Below, one piece after another: positions 53,509 through 62,280 of a DNA stretch of 62,774 nucleotides (its first letter is position 1; every line of letters starts with the position of its first letter). This DNA is from Sulfurihydrogenibium sp. Lineage in GTDB: Bacteria > Aquificota > Aquificia > Aquificales > Hydrogenothermaceae. The notes under the pieces are model-generated. The model was not told the DNA's origin, searched no databases, and was given only the letters and a program-made list of their open reading frames with translations. The stretch spans positions 1 to 62,774 of the forward strand of contig NZ_JAPYVU010000004.1 in assembly GCF_028276765.1 (NCBI RefSeq), in the 5' to 3' direction. A program made the position numbers and the translations under genes.

Positions 53509-55304
53509 TCGGTCTCGATGATTTTTTCTTTAAAAATTCTTTTTAATATGTATGCCATTAACGGAGCAGCCACTTTTCCACCACTTTCACCGTGTTCAAT
53601 AAATACCACGCCGGCTATTTTAGGTTTATTATATGGTGCATAATCTATAAACCAAGCATGGTCTCTAAAATCCCATGCATGATGACGTTTTTTTCTCGTG
53701 TCATAAGAATACACTTGCGCTGTTCCTGTTTTTCCGGCATTTAGTACAGGAACCCTTTTCAAAGCTTTTGCTGTTCCGCTTGGTCCATAAACAACAAGAT
53801 ACATGCCATACCTTACCGCATTTAAATTCCATTTTTTTATATTTATCTTTCTTATCACTTCTGGGTTTGTATGAACCAATTTTTGAGACTTATTGTCAAA
53901 GTAAGCCTTTAATATATGAGGTTTTAGTACATATCCGCCATTTGCAATTGGTACAACTATTTTTGTTGCATCAAAAGGTGTTATTGTAATGTATCCCTGT
54001 CCTATGCTAAGGTTTACTGTATCTCCGTGAAACCAGTTTTGCTTTAAAACTTTTTTCTTCCATTCTTTGCTTGGAACTGTTGCAACTTTAACTTCTAAGT
54101 CTGGATTCAATTTTTCTCCTAATCCAAATAGCTTTGAATATTTTACAATATTCTCTACACCAAGCTTTAATCCAACTTGATAGAAGAAGGTGTCGCAGGA
54201 TGTTTCCAAAGCTTCAGATACATTTACAAATCCACAACCCCTTTTATTCCAGTTTCTATAAACCCATTTTCCTATTCTAAACTCAGAACCACTGCTTATC
54301 CTTGTCTCAGGAGTTATCACACCTTCTTCCAATGCAGCTATACTTACCAAAGGTTTATAGATAGACCCGGGTGGATATTTCCCTAAGAACACTTTATTCA
54401 TTAAAGGCTTATACTTATTTTCCGTTAATTCTTTCCATTCTTCCCGAGAAAAACCTTCATAAAATTTTTGCAGGTTATAGGTTGGATAGCTTAATAAAGC
54501 TAAGATTTCATAAGTGTTTGGGTCTACCAAGACAACAGCTCCTGATGGATGTTTTGAAGAGCTAAAGGCTTCAAAGGCTATTTTTTGTATTCTTATATCT
54601 ATTGATAAATAAATATCATTTCCTTTTCTCGGGTCTTTTTCCCATAAAACTTTTTTCTGTCTACCAAATGCATCAACTAATACTGCCTTTTGTCCAGATT
54701 CACCCCTTAGCAGTGAATCGTAAATTTTTTCTACTCCCGCTTTTCCTACAAGAATATTCGGAGAAAGATTTGGATTTTCTTTTAGCTCTTTCTCTGAAGG
54801 GTATCCAACGTATCCAATTATATGTGCAAGATAATTTGCTTCTTCTGTGTAAACTCTCTTGGGAACAACTTCAAGATAGAATCCATTGAATAGATGGTTA
54901 TAGTTATAAAAATTTTCTATATCTTTTTGAGTTAAATCTTTTTTTATAACAACGCTTGGATATAAGTTTTTTTCAATGATATTTAAAGTTTTCTCGTCTA
55001 ATTCAATGTTAAGATAATTTTTTAGATTTTCCTTTAGTTCTTGCACAGTATAATTTTTCTTAACTATGTATGGGAATGCTATCAAGCTATAGGTTGGAAC
55101 GTCGTAAGCTAACAAGACTCCATTTCTATCGTAAATTTTACCTCTTGGTGGGTTTGAATAGAAGATTTTTATATAGTTTCTATCTGAAATTTCTCTGTAA
55201 TATTCTCCCTTAATGACCTGAAGATAAAACAGCCTTCCTACCAAAGCAAAATAAAATCCTGTTAGAACTAAAATCAGAATAGTTAATCTGTTAAACTTTA
55301 TCAT
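53505..55304 (-). CDS. mrdA: Penicillin-binding protein 2
   Basis: The 599-residue class B PBP has one membrane helix (about 9-28), the pedestal domain with PPRGKIYDRNGVLLA, and the transpeptidase domain with SxxK in PPGSIYKPL (Ser314), ETSCDTFFYQ (SxN-like SCD) and KTG in NAGKTGTAQVY. It cross-links peptidoglycan for side-wall growth with RodA. It overlaps mreD by four bases and rodA by four, as in the classical mreBCD-mrdA-rodA order. Confidence 0.95.
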   Translation of the reverse strand: MIKFNRLTILILVLTGFYFALVGRLFYLQVIKGEYYREISDRNYIKIFYSNPPRGKIYDRNGVLLAYDVPTYSLIAFPYIVKKNYTVQELKENLKNYLNIELDEKTLNIIEKNLYPSVVIKKDLTQKDIENFYNYNHLFNGFYLEVVPKRVYTEEANYLAHIIGYVGYPSEKELKENPNLSPNILVGKAGVEKIYDSLLRGESGQKAVLVDAFGRQKKVLWEKDPRKGNDIYLSIDIRIQKIAFEAFSSSKHPSGAVVLVDPNTYEILALLSYPTYNLQKFYEGFSREEWKELTENKYKPLMNKVFLGKYPPGSIYKPLVSIAALEEGVITPETRISSGSEFRIGKWVYRNWNKRGCGFVNVSEALETSCDTFFYQVGLKLGVENIVKYSKLFGLGEKLNPDLEVKVATVPSKEWKKKVLKQNWFHGDTVNLSIGQGYITITPFDATKIVVPIANGGYVLKPHILKAYFDNKSQKLVHTNPEVIRKINIKKWNLNAVRYGMYLVVYGPSGTAKALKRVPVLNAGKTGTAQVYSYDTRKKRHHAWDFRDHAWFIDYAPYNKPKIAGVVFIEHGESGGKVAAPLMAYILKRIFKEKIIETE

Positions 55305-55777
55305 ATCTTACTTTCTAGTATTTCCTTTAGATAGTAAATAAGATATATCAAAACTATATTACTGAGCCAGTAGAAGATTATAAGATTTGTATCTAAAATA
55401 AAAAACTTTGATGTCATAAATCCATACGATTCTTTTATCAATATTATAAAAAAGCTAATGCCTGTTATTATCAAAAATTTCATAAGTATGTTTGATATTA
55501 AAAACTTTTCTTTTAACCGAAAGATTGTAAATGCTACAGATAAATAAATTAATACATTTACAAAACTTTTAAATGGCATCAATAAATCCAAAAGTAAGCC
55601 ACCGATCAAAGTCGTAATTAAAGCTACATCTTCTTTATCATAGATAGATAGCCAAAAAATATAAACTAAAAATAGGTCTGGAGTAATATATAAATTAAAC
55701 ATGTTTTTAAAAATTAGAGAAGATTCTATTGCAACAATTATAAAAGCTATCAGAATATATTTTAAATAATAAATCAT
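55301..55777 (-). CDS. mreD: Rod shape protein MreD
   Basis: This 158-residue hydrophobic protein has about five membrane helices. TPDLFLVYIFWLSIY near the N-terminus and GGLLLDLLMPFKSFVNVL in the middle correspond to MreD hallmarks (P-D-L and G-L-x-D-x motifs). It is the membrane link of the elongasome between MreC and RodA/PBP2. It overlaps both neighbours by four bases. Confidence 0.9.
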   Translation of the reverse strand: MIYYLKYILIAFIIVAIESSLIFKNMFNLYITPDLFLVYIFWLSIYDKEDVALITTLIGGLLLDLLMPFKSFVNVLIYLSVAFTIFRLKEKFLISNILMKFLIITGISFFIILIKESYGFMTSKFFILDTNLIIFYWLSNIVLIYLIYYLKEILESKI

Positions 55778-56556
55778 CTTTTAACTACCAGCACGATGTC
55801 TAAGTTGTATGGATAATAGAATGTTTCAACTTCCACTTCTCTAAAAAACTCTCCTTCCTTAGGAGATATTTTTCTTATAATACCAATCGGAACTCCTTCT
55901 ACGGCTTGTGAATTAATTACTGTTGTTTCTACAATATCCCCAATTCTTATATCTTGCTCTGGACGGACGTATTTTAAAATTCCTTTGTTTTTTTCTAAAC
56001 CTTGGAAAAAGCTAATTTCTTGAGTTTTTCTCGTTCTTACAGTTATTTTAAAGTTTTCATCCGAAACCGTTAAAACCTCTGAAGAAAAATCTCCAACATT
56101 TTTAACTACTCCTATCAAAAATCCATCTTTTAAAACTAAATCACCTATCTTTATTCCATCTTTTCTGCCCTTGTCTATAAAGAAAAAATCAGACCAGTTG
56201 TCTGAAGATATTCCTATAACTTTTGCAATTTCATAATTTTGAATTTGATACTTCTTTACAAAATCTAAAATTGGATAGGTTTTTTCTATTTCCGAAATTT
56301 GATTTTTATATTTTAATATTTCTGCTTTTAGTTTTTGATTTTCTTCCTCAAGATTCTTTATTTTACGATATGTAAAGTTTCTGTCATAGAAAAAGTGGTG
56401 TATGTAAGACCATACATCATGGGCGAGAGAAATTCCCTTTTGAATTGGATATAAAGCATCTAAACTTTTAGATTTAAAGAAGTCTGATGACAGAATGAAG
56501 AAAACTGTTATTAGAGAAATGACTAATAATAATTTCTTATTAACAATCCTTTTCAA
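55774..56556 (-). CDS. mreC: Rod shape protein MreC
   Basis: The 260-residue protein has an N-terminal membrane helix (about 8-24), a coiled coil (about 65-98, KNLEEENQKLKAEILKYK) and two beta domains (VIGISSDNWSDFFFIDKGRKDGIKIGDLVL, then SPKEGEFFREVEVETFY). It oligomerises in the periplasm and activates PBP2. The ATG lies 13 bases after mreB. The length is typical. Confidence 0.93.
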   Translation of the reverse strand: MKRIVNKKLLLVISLITVFFILSSDFFKSKSLDALYPIQKGISLAHDVWSYIHHFFYDRNFTYRKIKNLEEENQKLKAEILKYKNQISEIEKTYPILDFVKKYQIQNYEIAKVIGISSDNWSDFFFIDKGRKDGIKIGDLVLKDGFLIGVVKNVGDFSSEVLTVSDENFKITVRTRKTQEISFFQGLEKNKGILKYVRPEQDIRIGDIVETTVINSQAVEGVPIGIIRKISPKEGEFFREVEVETFYYPYNLDIVLVVKR

Positions 56557-56569
56557 GTTTTTTCCATCT

Positions 56570-57607
56570 TTACTTCATCGATACTCTTCTTATAAGGTCT
56601 AAGTTCTGTAAAGCTTTTCCTATTCCGCGTGCTACTGCAGTAAGAGGGTCTTCACAGTATACAACAGGAAGATTTGTTTCTTCCATCAATCTTTTATCAA
56701 GACTATATATTAAAGAACCACCACCTGCAAGGACTATTCCCCTTTCAACAATATCTGCAGCAAGCTCAGGTGGAGTTTTTTCTAAGGTTGATTTAACCGC
56801 ATTTACTATTTGTATAATAACATCTTCCAAGGCTTCTCTAATGTCTTTTCCATAAATCACTATACTTCTTGGCATTCCGGTCATGTCTCTTCCGCGTATT
56901 TCCATTTTTTTCTCGTCTCTGTCTGATGCTGTAGCAGAACCTAAGTTTATTTTTACATTTTCTGCTGTTTGCTCACCTATCAAAATATGGTAATTTCTTT
57001 TAAGATAGTTTATTATAGCTTCATTCATCTCATCACCGGCAACTCTAATAGAGCTTGAGATTACTAAGCCGGATAAAGATATAACCGCTATTTCAGAAGT
57101 ACCACCGCCGATATCTACAATCATATTACCACCGGGCTGGTCTATAGGTAGACCGGCGCCAATTGCTGCCGCCATGGGCTCTGCAATTAAATATACTTCT
57201 CTTGCTCCAGCTTGCTTTGCTGCATCTATAACTGCTCTTTTTTCAACCGTTGTAATTCCAGATGGAACGCCGACCACTACTCTTGGTCTTGGATTTGTCA
57301 AACTTGCCAATGGAAAGCTTGTGTGAACTTTTTGTATGAAGTACTTCAACATTGCTTGTGTAGTATCAAAGTCTGCAATAACTCCATCTTTTAACGGTCT
57401 AATAACTTGTATATGCTCCGGCGTTTTACCTATCATTTCTTTTGCTTCTTTACCAATAGCTAATACTTTGTTGGCAGTTTTATCTATAGCGACAATAGAA
57501 GGTTCTGTTAGAACTATACCTTTACCTTTAACAAATATTAACGTATTTGCAGTACCTAAATCTATTCCTATATCATTTGAAAAATATCCAAGCAGTTTAT
57601 CTAACAT
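56570..57607 (-). CDS. mreB: Cell-shape actin homologue MreB
   Basis: The 345-residue actin-fold protein has the phosphate-1 loop DLGTANTLIFVKGKGIVLTEPS, phosphate-2 IVDIGGGTSEIAVISL, and the adenosine motif GIVLAGGGSLI. The membrane-facing amphipathic N-terminus reads MLDKLLGYFSNDIGI. It polymerises under the membrane and directs side-wall synthesis. It is the first gene of the mreBCD-mrdA-rodA-nfi run; TAAGGAGAAAGC precedes the ATG. Confidence 0.97.
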   Translation of the reverse strand: MLDKLLGYFSNDIGIDLGTANTLIFVKGKGIVLTEPSIVAIDKTANKVLAIGKEAKEMIGKTPEHIQVIRPLKDGVIADFDTTQAMLKYFIQKVHTSFPLASLTNPRPRVVVGVPSGITTVEKRAVIDAAKQAGAREVYLIAEPMAAAIGAGLPIDQPGGNMIVDIGGGTSEIAVISLSGLVISSSIRVAGDEMNEAIINYLKRNYHILIGEQTAENVKINLGSATASDRDEKKMEIRGRDMTGMPRSIVIYGKDIREALEDVIIQIVNAVKSTLEKTPPELAADIVERGIVLAGGGSLIYSLDKRLMEETNLPVVYCEDPLTAVARGIGKALQNLDLIRRVSMK

Positions 57608-57657
57608 TGCTTTCTCCTTACTGTTTATTTTTTAGTTAATATAAACGGTAATATTGT

Positions 57658-57835
57658 ACCAAGAGAACCGTAAAAATTCTTGTAAACTTACCTTTTCGTA
57701 TCATCCTGAGGCTATAAGCCAAAGGATCTTATGTTTTTAAAAAAGGAGATTCTTCGCCGGCTTCAGAATTACAGTATAGAATTTTTGTCATCCTGAGGAT
57801 TTAGCTCAAAAATTACCTATTCAATTTTACAAAAT
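57658..57835. repeat. Family A repeat with an extra arm
   Basis: It begins AGAGAACCGTAAAAATTCTTG, then the arm TATCATCCTGAGGC ... GCCAAAGGATCTT, a right arm GGAGATTCTTCGCCGGCTTCAGAATTAC, and a further left arm GTCATCCTGAGGATTTAGCTC. It occupies the gap between mreB and the thrS stop codon, so it may terminate the folP-thrS run. Confidence 0.6.
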
Positions 57836-57844
57836 TTACTCTTC

Positions 57845-59776
57845 TCAAAGTGTATGTTTATTAGAAATTATTTCTTTAATTTTCGACACAAACTCATCGA
57901 TGCTTAAAGTTTGACTTCCCTGTTTGCCTTTTTCTCTTACTGCAACCGTGCCTGTTTCAACTTCTTTATCGCCAACTACAAGCATAAACGGTATTTTTTG
58001 AAGCTCAGCATCTCTAATTTTTTTATTCATTCTTTCATTTCTATCATCCAATTCTACTCTGATATCATTTTCTAATAGTTTTTGTTTTACAGTTTCTGCA
58101 TATTCTAAGTGCTTATCAGCAATTGGTATAATCTTAACTTGAACCGGAGATAACCATACCGGCAAAAATCCTGCGTAATGTTCAATTAAAACACCAATAA
58201 ACCTTTCTATAGAGCCAAATATTGCTCTGTGAATCATGTATGGTCGGTGTTTTTGATTATCTTCACCTATGTAGTACATATCAAATCTCTCTGGAAGATT
58301 AAAATCAAACTGAATAGTTGAGCATTGCCACAATCTACCGATAGCATCTTTTATTTTAACATCTATTTTTGGTCCGTAAAATGCTCCGCCACCTTCATCT
58401 ATTTTATAGTCCAATCCTGTGCTTTCTATTGCTTTTCTTAGTGAGTTTTCTGCAACCTCCCACATTTTGTCATCGCCGACATACTTTTCCGGTTTTGTTG
58501 ATAGGTACACTTCAAACTCATCAAACCCATAAGATTTAAGGGTATTTAGTGCTAAGTTTAAAACTTCTCTTATTTCATCTTCAACTTGGTCTTCTCTGCA
58601 TATGATGTGTGCATCGTCCTGAGTAAATCCTCTAACTCTCATTAGTCCATGTAAAGCTCCACTTCTTTCATATCTGTAAACCGTTCCAAGTTCTGCAAGT
58701 CTGATTGGAAGCTCTTTGTAGCTTCTTTGTTTTGATTTATAAATCTCGACATGGAAAGGACAGTTCATAGGTTTTACATAGTATCCTTCATCTTCTATTT
58801 GCATTCTTGGATACATGTTTTCCTGGTAGAAAGATAGATGTCCGCTTGTTTGCCATAGCTGTTCTTTTCCAACATGAGGAGTATAAACTAATTGATAACC
58901 TCTTTTTAGATGCTCTTTTTTCCAAGCATCCTCTATTTCTTTTCTGATAATTGCACCCTTAGGTAGCCAAATAGCAAGACCGCCGCCAATCTCTTCATCT
59001 ATCAAAAACAGCTCAAGGTCTTTTCCGATCTTTCTGTGGTCTCTTTTTTTAGCCTCTTCAAGCATATTTAAGTAATCTTTAAGCTCTTTTTCACTCCAAA
59101 ATGCAACGCCGTATATTCTTTGAAGCATTGGGTTTGTTTCTTTTCCTCTCCAATATGCTCCTGATACAGATATCAGTTTAAATGCTCCTGCTTTATCGGT
59201 TGAAGGAAGATGTGGACCTCTGCATAAATCTACGAAGTCACCCTGTTTATATAATGAAATTGGCTCTCCTTCCGGTATGTTATGCTTTATTATATCTATC
59301 TTATAAATTTCCTTTTTATTTTCAAAGAATTTAATAGCTTCTTCTCTTGGAAGCTCAAATCTTTCTATCTGATATCCTTTTTTGACGATTTCTTTCATTT
59401 TTTCTTCAATTTGTGGAAGGTCTTCATCTGTAAGCCTTTTTCCTTCTATTTCAACATCATAATAAAATCCATGCTCCGTTGTTGGACCTATACCTAAATG
59501 AACATTCTCATCTCCGTAAATCTCTTTTAAAGCCTGTGCCATGATGTGGGCTAAGGAATGTCTAAGTATTTCAAGGCTCTCTTTATCTTCTTTTTTTAGA
59601 AATTTTAGATTTCCGCTTTGATTGATTGGTGTGTGTATATCAATGATTTCACCGTTTAGTTTTCCACCAACAACATCTTTAAATTTTCCATTAAGATTTT
59701 TTAAAATATCTTTTAATGTAATTCCTTCGTTGAAAGTAAATTTTTGATTCAAGTCTTCTATAAATATTTCAATCAT
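57845..59776 (-). CDS. thrS: Threonyl-tRNA synthetase
   Basis: The 643-residue class II enzyme has the TGS domain (1-60), the editing domain with HSLAHIMAQAL and, later, FVDLCRGPHLPSTDKAG, the catalytic core (about 240-530) with zinc ligand Cys in PMNCPFHVEIYK and motif 2 in GTVYRYERSGALHGLMRVRGFTQDD, and the anticodon-binding domain (about 540-640). The length is typical. It is the last gene of the folP-cdaA-cdaR-thrS run, overlapping cdaR by four bases. No T-box leader is visible. Confidence 0.96.
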   Translation of the reverse strand: MIEIFIEDLNQKFTFNEGITLKDILKNLNGKFKDVVGGKLNGEIIDIHTPINQSGNLKFLKKEDKESLEILRHSLAHIMAQALKEIYGDENVHLGIGPTTEHGFYYDVEIEGKRLTDEDLPQIEEKMKEIVKKGYQIERFELPREEAIKFFENKKEIYKIDIIKHNIPEGEPISLYKQGDFVDLCRGPHLPSTDKAGAFKLISVSGAYWRGKETNPMLQRIYGVAFWSEKELKDYLNMLEEAKKRDHRKIGKDLELFLIDEEIGGGLAIWLPKGAIIRKEIEDAWKKEHLKRGYQLVYTPHVGKEQLWQTSGHLSFYQENMYPRMQIEDEGYYVKPMNCPFHVEIYKSKQRSYKELPIRLAELGTVYRYERSGALHGLMRVRGFTQDDAHIICREDQVEDEIREVLNLALNTLKSYGFDEFEVYLSTKPEKYVGDDKMWEVAENSLRKAIESTGLDYKIDEGGGAFYGPKIDVKIKDAIGRLWQCSTIQFDFNLPERFDMYYIGEDNQKHRPYMIHRAIFGSIERFIGVLIEHYAGFLPVWLSPVQVKIIPIADKHLEYAETVKQKLLENDIRVELDDRNERMNKKIRDAELQKIPFMLVVGDKEVETGTVAVREKGKQGSQTLSIDEFVSKIKEIISNKHTL

Positions 59777-60198
59777 TTAATCTCCTCTTCAGGTTGATTT
59801 TGGTTAATTTTTCGTGCATATATTATAACATTTTCAGGTCTTATTGAAACCACCTTAATCTTTTCAGATGGCAGCAACACTTGTACAGGCAAAACGTTTT
59901 TTCCTTCTTTCAACTTCTTACCATCAACATAAATTGAAATGTTTGTTAATTCTGATTGGTTTAATACATTTTTCCTTCCTTCTAATACAATGCTTACCTT
60001 CTCAGGTTTAATACTTCTTATTTCTATTTCACGTGGTATATTTATCACGTCTATATATCCATGAATTTGGTATTTTGCGTTTGAGTATGACGAAATATTC
60101 AGCCACATTAATAGTGCCACGAAAAAAGATAGTATTTTTAAATGTAGATTGTTAAATAATATTAACTTTAGCTTTTTTATGGTTTTATTTAGCTTCAT
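59773..60198 (-). CDS. cdaR: YbbR-domain protein (CdaR-like)
   Basis: The 141-residue protein has one N-terminal membrane helix (about 20-38, LKILSFFVALLMWLNIS) and one YbbR beta domain (IHGYIDVINIPREIEI ... PEKVSIVLEGRK). CdaR of Firmicutes has four such domains and regulates CdaA, the diadenylate cyclase; here a single domain is present. It overlaps cdaA by 14 bases, which supports the partnership. Confidence 0.8.
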   Translation of the reverse strand: MKLNKTIKKLKLILFNNLHLKILSFFVALLMWLNISSYSNAKYQIHGYIDVINIPREIEIRSIKPEKVSIVLEGRKNVLNQSELTNISIYVDGKKLKEGKNVLPVQVLLPSEKIKVVSIRPENVIIYARKINQNQPEEEIK

Positions 60199-61012
60199 GT
60201 TTTGCCTTTTTAAGTCTTTTTCTTAGTATTTCAAAGGTTGAGGGTTTTTCTATCTCTAATAGTTTGTATAGCTTTTTTCTCAGCATCAATACGTCCAAAT
60301 TTCTATGGAGTTTTCCATCGACTGCTAAGGATATTTCACCTCTTTCTTCTGATACTACGACCGCAACAGCATCAGTCTCTTCGGTTATTCCTAATGCTGC
60401 CCTATGTCTTGTACCAACGTTTTCCGGTATATCTGTAGATACGGTTAAAGGTAAAAATGCCCTTGCAAATGCTATTTTCTTTTCTTTTATTATTACCGCT
60501 CCATCATGTAAAGGTGTCTGTGGCGTGAATATGGTTATGAGTATTTCTGGTGTAATTTCTGCATCTATTCTAACGAACCCTTCAATATAATTTGTCAAAT
60601 CAACCGTCCTTTCAAATACGATTAAACTTCCTATTTTTCTATCTGCCATGAATAAGCATGCTCTAATCACATCATCAACAACTTTTTTATTTGATGGTGA
60701 TAAGAATTTGAATATTCCTTTTTCTCCAAGCTTAGCCAATCCTCTTCTTAACTCTGGTTGGAATAAAACCACGATAATGAATATTCCAATACTCCATAGA
60801 TTTTCAAAAATCCACCCTAAGGTTTCAAATTGAAATATTTTCGCTATAATCCAAAAAAGCAAAAGAATGAGTAAACCTATTAATATTTGCCATCCTCTTG
60901 TTCCGGCTAAAAATTTAAGAAGATAATAAATGATTACAGAAACTATAAGAATATCTAAGACATCAGTAAATCTTATGTTTAAAAGCGTTTGTATAATTTC
61001 TGTTTCACTCAA
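60185..61012 (-). CDS. cdaA: Diadenylate cyclase CdaA/DacA
   Basis: The 275-residue protein has three membrane helices (about 12-33, 38-60 and 62-84) and a DAC domain with the two catalytic motifs DGAVII and RHRAALG. It makes the second messenger c-di-AMP from two ATP. The usual osmotic and cell-wall roles are known from Gram-positives. glmM, often downstream in Firmicutes, is absent; instead the gene is flanked by folP and cdaR, with overlaps of 8 and 14 bases. Confidence 0.92.
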   Translation of the reverse strand: MSETEIIQTLLNIRFTDVLDILIVSVIIYYLLKFLAGTRGWQILIGLLILLLFWIIAKIFQFETLGWIFENLWSIGIFIIVVLFQPELRRGLAKLGEKGIFKFLSPSNKKVVDDVIRACLFMADRKIGSLIVFERTVDLTNYIEGFVRIDAEITPEILITIFTPQTPLHDGAVIIKEKKIAFARAFLPLTVSTDIPENVGTRHRAALGITEETDAVAVVVSEERGEISLAVDGKLHRNLDVLMLRKKLYKLLEIEKPSTFEILRKRLKKAKHEAK

Positions 61013-62075
61013 TCCTGTATCCTCTGATTGTGTCTAATATGGTTAAAAATTCTGCTGTCTCTTTTACATCATGAACTCTTACGATATGTGCTCCTTTTAA
61101 AACTGCGTAGGCTGTTGCTCCAAGGGTTGCTGGTAATCTTTCTTTCGGCAAAGTATCTGGTCTATTTAATAGATTTTTTAAGATTATATTTAAGAATGAT
61201 TTTCTTGATATGCCTATCAGAATTGGCAGTCCAAGAATTTTAAACTCATCTAATCTTTTTATAATTTCAACGTTATGCTCTACCTTTTTCCCAAATCCTA
61301 TCCCTGGGTCTATGATAAACCTGTCTGGTTTAATTCCTCTTGAAATTCCAAAGCTGATTTGATTTTTAAAAAATTCTATAATTTCATAAACAACATCGTC
61401 ATAGTAAATCTCCTGTGTTTGCCATGTTTGTGGCGTTCCTTTTATATGATTTATAACGATATGACAGTCATGCTTAGCTACTACATCGGCCATTTTATCA
61501 TCAAAAGTCATTCCGCTTATATCGTTGATTATATCGGCTCCTTCGCTTACTGCAGCGTCAGCAACAGTTGATTTGTATGTATCAACTGATAACAAAAATC
61601 TATCTCCGAGGTTTTTTCTGATTGCTTGGATTACTGGAATAACCCTCTCCATCTCTTCATCTGCTGAAATTGGCGTAGCTCCCGGTCTTGTAGACTCACC
61701 TCCTACATCTATAATATCTGCCCCATTTTCAAGCATAAACTCTACTTTTTTAAGGATTTTGTTAATATCTTTATAATCCTCATTACCATTTGAGAATGAG
61801 TCAGGAGTAACGTTGATAATGCCCATTATGGCGGTTTTAACTCCAAGATTTAAAAACTTTCCATGATAATTTAGTTTAAAATGCTCTTTTTTAAGATTTA
61901 TCCACTGCTGAGTAAGTTCTTTAGCTTCTTCTTGCCTTTTATTTGCTATAAGATTTTGAATTAACTCTTTAAACTGCTCTTCAGTCTCAATTATGGCTGG
62001 CTTTAGATATGGGTCTTTAAATTCAATTTTAAAAATTTTTTTATCTATAGGCTTGATTACAGGAAAACTCTTCAT
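61005..62075 (-). CDS. folP: Dihydropteroate synthase with N-terminal extension
   Basis: The 356-residue enzyme condenses pterin pyrophosphate with p-aminobenzoate. The TIM barrel starts at TAIMGIINVTPDSFSNG (residues about 81-97), followed by IDVGGESTRPGATPIS, SVDTYKS, NDISG and IDPGIGFGKKVEHN. About 75 residues precede the barrel (usual proteins have about 280 in total). The extension contains a Lys/Glu-rich helical part and is of unknown role. AAGGAGC is at the right spacing before the ATG. It opens the folP-cdaA-cdaR-thrS run. Confidence 0.94.
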   Translation of the reverse strand: MKSFPVIKPIDKKIFKIEFKDPYLKPAIIETEEQFKELIQNLIANKRQEEAKELTQQWINLKKEHFKLNYHGKFLNLGVKTAIMGIINVTPDSFSNGNEDYKDINKILKKVEFMLENGADIIDVGGESTRPGATPISADEEMERVIPVIQAIRKNLGDRFLLSVDTYKSTVADAAVSEGADIINDISGMTFDDKMADVVAKHDCHIVINHIKGTPQTWQTQEIYYDDVVYEIIEFFKNQISFGISRGIKPDRFIIDPGIGFGKKVEHNVEIIKRLDEFKILGLPILIGISRKSFLNIILKNLLNRPDTLPKERLPATLGATAYAVLKGAHIVRVHDVKETAEFLTILDTIRGYRIE

Positions 62076-62108
62076 TGATGCTCCTTTTTTGAGAAAAATT
62101 GGGATATT

Positions 62109-62117
62109 ATTATAGCA
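62109..62117 (-). promoter_or_regulatory. Extended -10 promoter of the folP run
   Basis: On the minus strand the sequence TGCTATAAT (62109-62117) is a perfect extended -10 element, 34 bases before the folP ATG. No good -35 box is visible, which is common for extended -10 promoters. Confidence 0.5.
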
Positions 62118-62280
62118 TTCAAAGGCTTGGATGAAGAAGTAGGGATGTTGTCAATGGAGAATGTTAGAGTGGAAAAAAGGATTTTCTAACCCAAAAGGTT
62201 TAGATGTATTAAATTAAGCTTTAGCTCAAAAATCAAATCGCAAAAATCTTCTTTAATTGCCATTCTCAAAAAGTTTCGGA
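62118..62280. other. Gap between folP promoter and CRISPR array
   Basis: This AT-rich stretch has no gene. If the array is transcribed on the minus strand it is the trailer; no strong terminator is visible in it, so array transcripts might run on toward folP. Confidence 0.4.

Noticed and set aside
62118..62280. Region left of the CRISPR array as its leader
   Set aside because: The uniform repeats are on the right and the more varied ones on the left, and the repeat's handle orientation is minus strand, so the leader is more likely to the right, outside the window.
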